Positions 58,090-64,000 of a stretch of DNA of 64,000 nt are shown one piece after another (position 1 is the stretch's first letter; every line of letters begins with the position of its first letter). The stretch is from assembly GCA_028023455.1 (NCBI GenBank), contig JAQFVV010000030.1, forward strand, positions 5,290,501-5,354,500. The letters are read 5' to 3'. Under the pieces are notes generated by a model. It made no database searches, had not been told where the DNA came from, and saw only the letters and a program-made list of their open reading frames with translations. This DNA is from Epiperipatus broadwayi. Taxonomy: Eukaryota; Onychophora; Udeonychophora; Euonychophora; Peripatidae. Made by a program: the position numbers and the translations under genes.

Positions 58090-59900
58090 TTTATGTGAGG
58101 ATTCTCAATAGCGATAATCATCAATTTGTACCCACTATTTTGATTTACAATCGATTGCTCGCCATAATGATCTTAAAAAAAATTCAAAATTTTTTTTTGT
58201 TTATTTTTAAAAATGGTGGCCATTTTGTAATTGGATGATGCCATAGGACAGTTATTAAAGCTATTATCCAAAAACAAAATAGTGACATCCATGCTAAATT
58301 GTACAATACATTATACAATATTACAGTACTGTGTACAATGTTTTGATTATAAACTTAAAATACTATTAATGAATATATAGTACAGTATTTTATTTAATTT
58401 TCATCCAGCATCCTTGCAAGATAAGCAGTACTTCATTAATGACATATCCAAGGTAAAGATTTTCATCATTAATGATTACAACCCCCCCCCCCCCCCAAAG
58501 TGTTTCATTCAATACAATAATCAAAATCATATTTTGATAACATACAACACCCATATATATTAAAACAGTATTACATTTTCAAATGTATACATTAATTTAA
58601 AAACTACACATTATATTTTACTCATTTTTATGGATTAAAGTTCTTATGAACAGTACTTTGCTTGCAGCAAAAATTATGATCATTGTATTGTAATTTAGTT
58701 TTGTAATTGTTATTTTGAAAAAAAAAATGATTTCATGGATTACACCATTAATAATCAATTTTATATATTCAAAAATTACTAATTCTAAATTTAAATTAAC
58801 ACACTACTCAATTTTAAGACATCATATAATGTTTCAGAATTGCGGGAAATTATCGCAAATATATAAAAATATAGAAATAAAAAAAAATGAAAATTTCATT
58901 CAACATAATTAAAAATAAATTTTGGTTGTATACTATTAATATTTAATTTTAAATTGTGTACAGTGTAAATATTAGCTAAAATATCAATTTTGGTTAGAAA
59001 TCTTTATGAATGCTAATTTCAGTCGAATTGAAATTACTATCGTAAATGTATTTTCAGTTTAAAAAAAATGTGAGCATGATTTTATGCAGTTAATAAATTT
59101 TGTATGATGAAAATGTGATACAAATAAATTGAAGAAGATTCATATCTTTAATATTATTCAAATAGTCTATCTCTGCCATCACAAGGGTTGCACTATTCAA
59201 AAAATTTCTAAGTCATTCCAAAGAAAATGGCTATCACACCTAATAAAATGAGACACCTCATGACAAGAAAAAAATGCCACAGCTAACATATTTATATATA
59301 AAGCTGTTTATTTAGATCTGCATAGTACATATTGCAAAAAAGAAAGCTGTTAAATATTGATTTTAATGTCAGAATTTTTATTTTTTATGAAATTAACTGT
59401 GTGATTACGTTCGGCAATGTAGTTCTATAATTTGGTTACCCTTACACTGTTCGTAAATACAAATCTTTATGGTCACAACAGCACAATTAGACGAGATATT
59501 ATTAAACACTGGTTTTTTAATTCTACAAAATTTTCATAAATATCAGTATGAATTTTAAAAAAAAATCAAACTTCAGTATGGGCTTTTTTTAGTGCAATGA
59601 TTAACCGTTTTGTGAACGAATATAAAAAAATTGTCAACTGCAAGCTTACTCTCATTTTCTGTTCATTTTTATATATATTTGGACAGTGAAACTACATATT
59701 TTTCTTCTAATGATTTTGGGGAAAAAAATGTTTTAAGTTTAAACCTCCATATGTTTTCAATTGGAAGCGTAGAGGCAACCAATACTATTGAACGCCATGT
59801 TATATCTTTAATCTACGGATGAAAGAATCATCATAACTTGATATTCTAATTTCGATGAGTAACGAAGCATTTTGTTCATACTTTAGATAGATGCCTATAA
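58090..59900. other. Unassigned A+T-rich DNA
   Basis: Contains a C16 run at about 58482-58497. The frame at 59631-59822 (+) is open for 63 codons with no recognised domain. No gene called. Confidence 0.4.
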
Positions 59901-59904
59901 AAAA

Positions 59905-60185
59905 TTTGTGATGACAATATTAAAGAGCTTTTGCAAGCATGGATGGAAGAATTAATACAACTGGATAAAAAAAAAAGAAAATCTGTCAAGAAGAATCTGA
60001 ACATTAAAAAACTGAAGAAACATTTCATATCATGAGACCATGAACATTTTTGAAGAATTCGATCCCAACTTAGAATGCTTCAGATCTAAAAATGCCTCAA
60101 ATTAATAAACAAGACCTTATAATATGTTGTACAAAGAGAAAATCAAAGAAGCCAGTCAACTACTCATTTTAAACTTTTTTCCTAG
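59905..60185 (+). mobile_element. Tigger/pogo transposase C-terminal relic
   Basis: Plus-strand frames read DNIKELLQAWMEELIQLD, then (after a shift) MNIFEEFDPNLECFRSKNA, then YKEKIKEASQLLILNFF. These match, in order and spacing, the C-terminal tail of Tigger-type pogo transposases (ELLxSHxEELxxEDLxEL; FEDxDPNxER; YKEKKKxxxQTTLDxFF). The DDE core upstream was not found, and stops interrupt the frames. Confidence 0.7.
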
Positions 60186-60189
60186 AAAT

Positions 60190-60800
60190 CCTTGGTCATC
60201 AACACCTGATGTACTTCTCCAAACAAACAAGATCATCAAAGAATTTAAAAGATAACTATGGATTCTTAGAATAAGCAACTGATGACTCAGAAAACTGGAT
60301 GATGATGAGTGCTGAAGAATGAATTATAAGAACAACTTTAAGCTAAATGGGTTTTTTTTCTTTTTACATAGATTTAAATTACATTATCTTGCTTACTTAC
60401 ATAGTTTAAGTATATACCTGGATAATACACATATAGCACAGTTTACACATACATATGTTGTACATTATTTTTTTAAGTACTACATATACGAAGTTAAATT
60501 GTTTTTTAATAAAATATTAACAATTTATTATATAATTTTTATCTCCAGAAACAAGTTAATTTTTTCCCCATAAAAAACCATTATAATATCTTTTTTTATA
60601 TGATGTTCTTGCTTTATGATGAGTTTTGGGAAACCAATTGTCCTCACTAAGCAGATTAAAGGTTTATATATTTTCCTACTTATGTATTTTACTTTCAAAA
60701 CTTTTTTGTTAATCCCAACACACACCTCTCCATACTTTACTATATGTCTGAAATTTCTTTATTGCTCTTACATTACTTATTAAATCTATTGAAATGGTAT
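60190..60800. other. Unassigned A+T-rich DNA
   Basis: Nothing recognised. Confidence 0.4.
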
Positions 60801-60804
60801 AAAT

Positions 60805-61010
60805 AGTCAGATCTATATAACTATGCAATTAAACTGGCTTGGATATAAAATATTATATTTTATTTCAGGCATGTAACATGATAGAACAATAAATAACAGA
60901 TGGCAGCAGAATAAGGTAGTTTAGATTTTTAAAAAATCCAAACGTATTAGATCTAAATCTCCTTACTAAAAAAGGCTGTAAGCCAGAAGCTAGTCTGGCA
61001 ATGTGATAGC
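60805..61010 (+). repeat. Family B, diverged partial copy
   Basis: agatctatataactatgcaattaaactggcttggat and aaaaaaggctgtaagccagaagctagtctgg correspond, in order, to the inner and hairpin parts of the long family B copy at 37696-38731. Older and more diverged than the other copies. Confidence 0.6.
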
Positions 61011-61159
61011 ACTGTTATTGGGATTCAATAATTCATTAGCATCTGTTGATCACACAAGTTTACAATATCTGGGAATTGAAGTAATATAAGTGTTTGCTCC
61101 TGCAAAGCATTATATAAGCTAGAATTATGTGACATTTTTTCAAAATTAGATCCATACGT

Positions 61160-61625
61160 GCATTTTTTTATTGAAAGTCTTTCTTTTTAAAGAGATAGGC
61201 ATATCACCGTTTAATTAATGCCTAATTCTTTCTATCTGAAGCACTCCCAAGTTCAACTGTATGATTTAATTTGATTCATTATATTTCTATTTGTATTAAT
61301 AATCTAATTCACAGTATCAATGTTATTTTGAAAGCCACTTTATTCTTTTTAGCATTTATCTGTGATATTTTCTCTCTCTCATCTGATAGTTATTGTAAAA
61401 TAATTCCCTTAAGTTCTAAAGCAATATTTGCAAAAGCAATAATTTTATCTGCAAAATCTAGCGACAACTGCTTTACAAGCAGTTGTCCCGGGTTAGCTTC
61501 CCGGCAGATGCTATAACACATGAGAAAAAAATTAGCTAATTTAAATAGTCGTATTTATTTTTATTTCTTTCGCTTTTAATTTTAATCCATAAAATGTTAG
61601 CATTATTAGATTTGGAGGCTATGAA
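61160..61625 (-). mobile_element. Second LINE-a fragment, around the RT active site
   Basis: On the minus strand: a block corresponding to LINE-a 7050-7070 (attttaatccataaaatg), then the catalytic region reading DFADK, FANIALEL and LSDEREKIS (about 61350-61460). The same blocks occur in LINE-a at about 6700-7100. A truncated SINE splits it just before the FADK motif. Confidence 0.75.
61461..61530 (+). mobile_element. tRNA-Gly-derived SINE, 5'-truncated copy
   Basis: Begins in the anticodon stem (acaactgctttacaagcagttgt), continues cccgggttagcttcccggcagatgct (B box shortened by a deletion) and ends tatgacacatgag-like plus A-tail. Lies inside the second LINE-a fragment. Confidence 0.85.
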
Positions 61626-62797
61626 TATGGAGTCGAATGCTCTGAAAGCGCTTAGCCTTAAGAAATATTAGTGTAATTTTTTTTTTTTTTTTATGAATTT
61701 AATTTCACTATATACGTCAAGCGTATTAAACCTTACATTATTACTTCAGAAATTTTAATATGCAGTATTTCTTACTTATATCCTTTTCGTTGTTGTTTGT
61801 AATAGTTTGGCTGAAATGTTTCTAACATTAGTGAAAGAAAAGGGTTTATATTTAATTTTATTATTAAGTGTAGTTGAGCGTGCTTTCAATGTAGAATGTC
61901 GTTATTTATTTTTATTATTATTAAGTGTAGCTGAGCGTACTTTTGATGTGGAATATCAGATTCACAGTGCTATGAACATCAAAAGCACGCCCAGCTACAC
62001 TAAATAAAAATAAATATAAAAACCTTTTTCTTTTGCTAACATTAAAAATGTTGCAGCCAAGTTATTTGGAAACATTTTGTATTTTATTTTTAATAAATAT
62101 TTGTTTTTTTTCTTTCCTTTCTCTAAAAAAGAAAAAAAGTATATATATTTGTATAAGTCTTTAACAAGATATCATTTTTTGTATTTTTTTATCATTTGTA
62201 CTAAACTATTGTTATAACAGTGGTAAAATCTTGATGTAAACCTGATGGTAAATTTAAAGGAATATTATTAGTATGATAATAAAAAAGATTGCAAGAATTT
62301 TAGCAGGATAATTGCAGTTACAACCTTGAGAAGATATTTTATTTCTTAAATATTGAATTATTAATCTATCGAATAACCAAATTTTATGAAAAGCAATATG
62401 AAAATACTATTAACATAACTCGGAGCAGTTATTATAACAAAATTTAATTACAATGCTTAAAATCAATATTTTAGTGATGCCCGTAAATTCGCAAATCAAA
62501 CTTTACCTACGTTAAATAATAATGGTCAATTACTATACTAAGACTACAAAATTAAACTATACTTAGAGCATATTCGGTTGAATTTATTTCTTTTGTATTC
62601 ATACTTTATAATAGAACTACAGTTGTTTGTTGAAACTGGTCTTTGACATTTTTAAAATGCGGTATTATATTTTTAATTTCATATCGGAACAACAAATTAT
62701 AAAGCAATGATGGTATTGTGGTTGTAGTTGCCAGAATTTGACTTTACTTTTTAGTTGCTTGTTATTGTCATATTATTTTAAATGTAAATATCTTAGT
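61626..62797. other. Unassigned DNA with a short repeat cluster
   Basis: At 61848-62012 the phrase aagtgtag(t/c)tgagcgt(g/a)ctttt occurs twice directly and once inverted (agcacgcccagctacact), along with tttatttttatta. Otherwise nothing recognised. Confidence 0.5.
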
Positions 62798-63374
62798 TGT
62801 ATTTATATACTGTACTATTTCTATTATCTAATATATTAAGTCTTTAATATCTTTAGAAAAATTTAACTTTATTTACATTTTCCAATTACATTCAACTGTT
62901 AGTAATAGCTTCACAGATTAATATATGCACAGTTTCAAGCGGTATCCTTTTCTCTTTTTCATATGTTGCTGGCCTGAACAATGACTGTACTAGCATGGAA
63001 ATCAAGCGTGGACCTTTAGATTCTTTAATATTGAATTTTAAGGTAACACTCTAACCAACCGAGCCATCCTGCCAAAGTTAGGATGGGTATTACCTTAAAA
63101 TTTAATATTCAAGAATCTAAAGGTCCAGGTTTGATTCCCATACTAGTAGTCACTGATCAGGTCAGAAATACCTGAAGAGAGAATAATACCTCTTGAAACA
63201 TTGTGCAGATACTAACCTTGTATGTTACTACTACAACTGAATGTAATTGGAAAACTTAAATAAAATTAAATTCTTCTAAAGTCATTCAATAATTAATATT
63301 AGATGACGGAAATAATTCAGTATATAAGTACAACTAAAATACCATCACCACAAACTTCTACGAAAACATAAAAA
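62798..63374. mobile_element. Fold-back retroposon family A, copy 4
   Basis: Arms about 62800-63060 and 63080-63335 are inverted repeats. The loop carries the tRNA-like head in inverted form (ggtaacactctaaccaaccgagccatcc near 63040-63070), and the tail accatcaccacaaacttctacg is outside the palindrome. The hairpin motif is worn in this copy (cctgaagagagaataatacctcttgaaac). Flanking repeat ATCTTAGT at 62790-62797 and 63375-63382. Confidence 0.8.
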
Positions 63375-63384
63375 ATCTTAGTAA

Positions 63385-64000
63385 CTTTTAAATATGCATT
63401 GTAATGTAGTGATAGTACATTTGTTTTCCATGCACATGACTTAAGTTCAAATTGACTGATAAATGAAAATTTTTCCAGATTCCATTCAAGATTAGGATTT
63501 TTATTTCAATCATTTGTTCACAGCCAATCAATTAACTATTTCATATTGATTAGTAAAATGGATATTTAACTATTCTTAACCAAAGAATACAAAGGAAAAA
63601 CTGACAATTATCAAGCCTAATGGGTGTGGTCTATTTTATTACTCTACTACGAGGAAATTCTGAAAATGCCTTTGTCTGATAGTGGTTTACTTCAAGAGCT
63701 ATTTGATTATTCATTGGTAAAACTTATATAATTTATTTTAATAAGATATATTACCTAATGACTCATAGCCATTATATACTTCTATATGTATTAAAAATGT
63801 ATAAAATTGAAAATTTATATTTAGTTTCAGTTTTGTAAAGATTTTTAAATGTTTTTTTTTTCAATAAAATGTTTTGAAATGACAAAGGACTGTGGTTGTT
63901 TTTTTTATTTATTTATGTGTAGATGTTTGTTTTCATAATTTGCATGGACAGAAAAAAGAAAGTGATAAATAATATTAAAATATGGGAAGCCCTCATTAAT
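63385..64000. other. Unassigned A+T-rich DNA
   Basis: Nothing recognised. Confidence 0.4.

Noticed and set aside
1-64000. CRISPR arrays, bacterial operons, ribosome binding sites or rRNA
   Set aside because: No spaced direct repeats, polycistronic gene layout or rRNA signatures; the sequence is eukaryotic.

Overview
This window is metazoan nuclear DNA, very A+T-rich, with one intact protein-coding gene in a dense bed of decayed transposable elements. Support for a eukaryotic animal genome: tRNA-derived SINEs with A-tails, remnants of three LINE types, a Ty3/gypsy element, a Penelope-like element, hAT and Tigger/pogo DNA transposons, and a Toll-like receptor gene. The TLR type and the transposon mix suggest an invertebrate; I cannot name the species or phylum from the sequence alone.

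Layout. 0.5-2.4 kb: Ty3/gypsy gag-pol relic (- strand). 3.8-5.1 kb: element with long inverted arms, carrying a tRNA-Gly-derived SINE. 5.3-5.8 kb: fold-back 'family A'. 6.1-10.45 kb: one RTE-like LINE (- strand, endonuclease to C-terminus), broken by fold-back families B and C. 11.7-13.1 kb: second LINE with a C-terminal CCHC finger. 13.4-14.0 kb: Penelope GIY-YIG endonuclease relic. 14.7 kb: family B copy. 16.2-16.6 kb: deleted hAT with perfect 8-bp target duplication. 19.15-21.25 kb: hAT transposase relic split by family B. 21.3-31.4 kb: mostly featureless DNA, a SINE, palindromes and a family A copy. 31.4-33.9 kb: hAT with both ends. 34.0-34.65 kb: another hAT 3' part. 37.7-38.7 kb: a 1-kb palindromic family B element. 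39.2-41.1 and 44.3-46.0 kb: locally C+G/CpG-richer, non-repetitive segments that may be promoter or LTR DNA. 48.2-48.85 and 53.5-54.7 kb: two copies of one element. 49.2-51.2 kb: third LINE, with a SINE inserted at its catalytic YADD motif. 52.4-52.9 kb: short hAT. 55.0-57.3 kb: the Toll-like receptor gene. 57.9-63.4 kb: LINE, Tigger, SINE and family A/B pieces.

Function. The only gene I trust as a working host gene is the receptor at 55009-57336 (signal peptide, LRRs, one transmembrane helix, TIR). Its TIR domain keeps box 1 but lacks recognisable box 2 (BB loop) and box 3, so it may signal unusually or be a decoy.

The most unusual feature of the rest is a group of fold-back (palindromic, head-to-head) repeats that are flanked by 8-15 bp variable target duplications, as retroposons are, rather than by the fixed short duplications of DNA transposons. 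Two of these families share a small hairpin motif around CTGANGAA...GAAAC. All transposon calls come from translating by eye and recalling family motifs; no database search was run.
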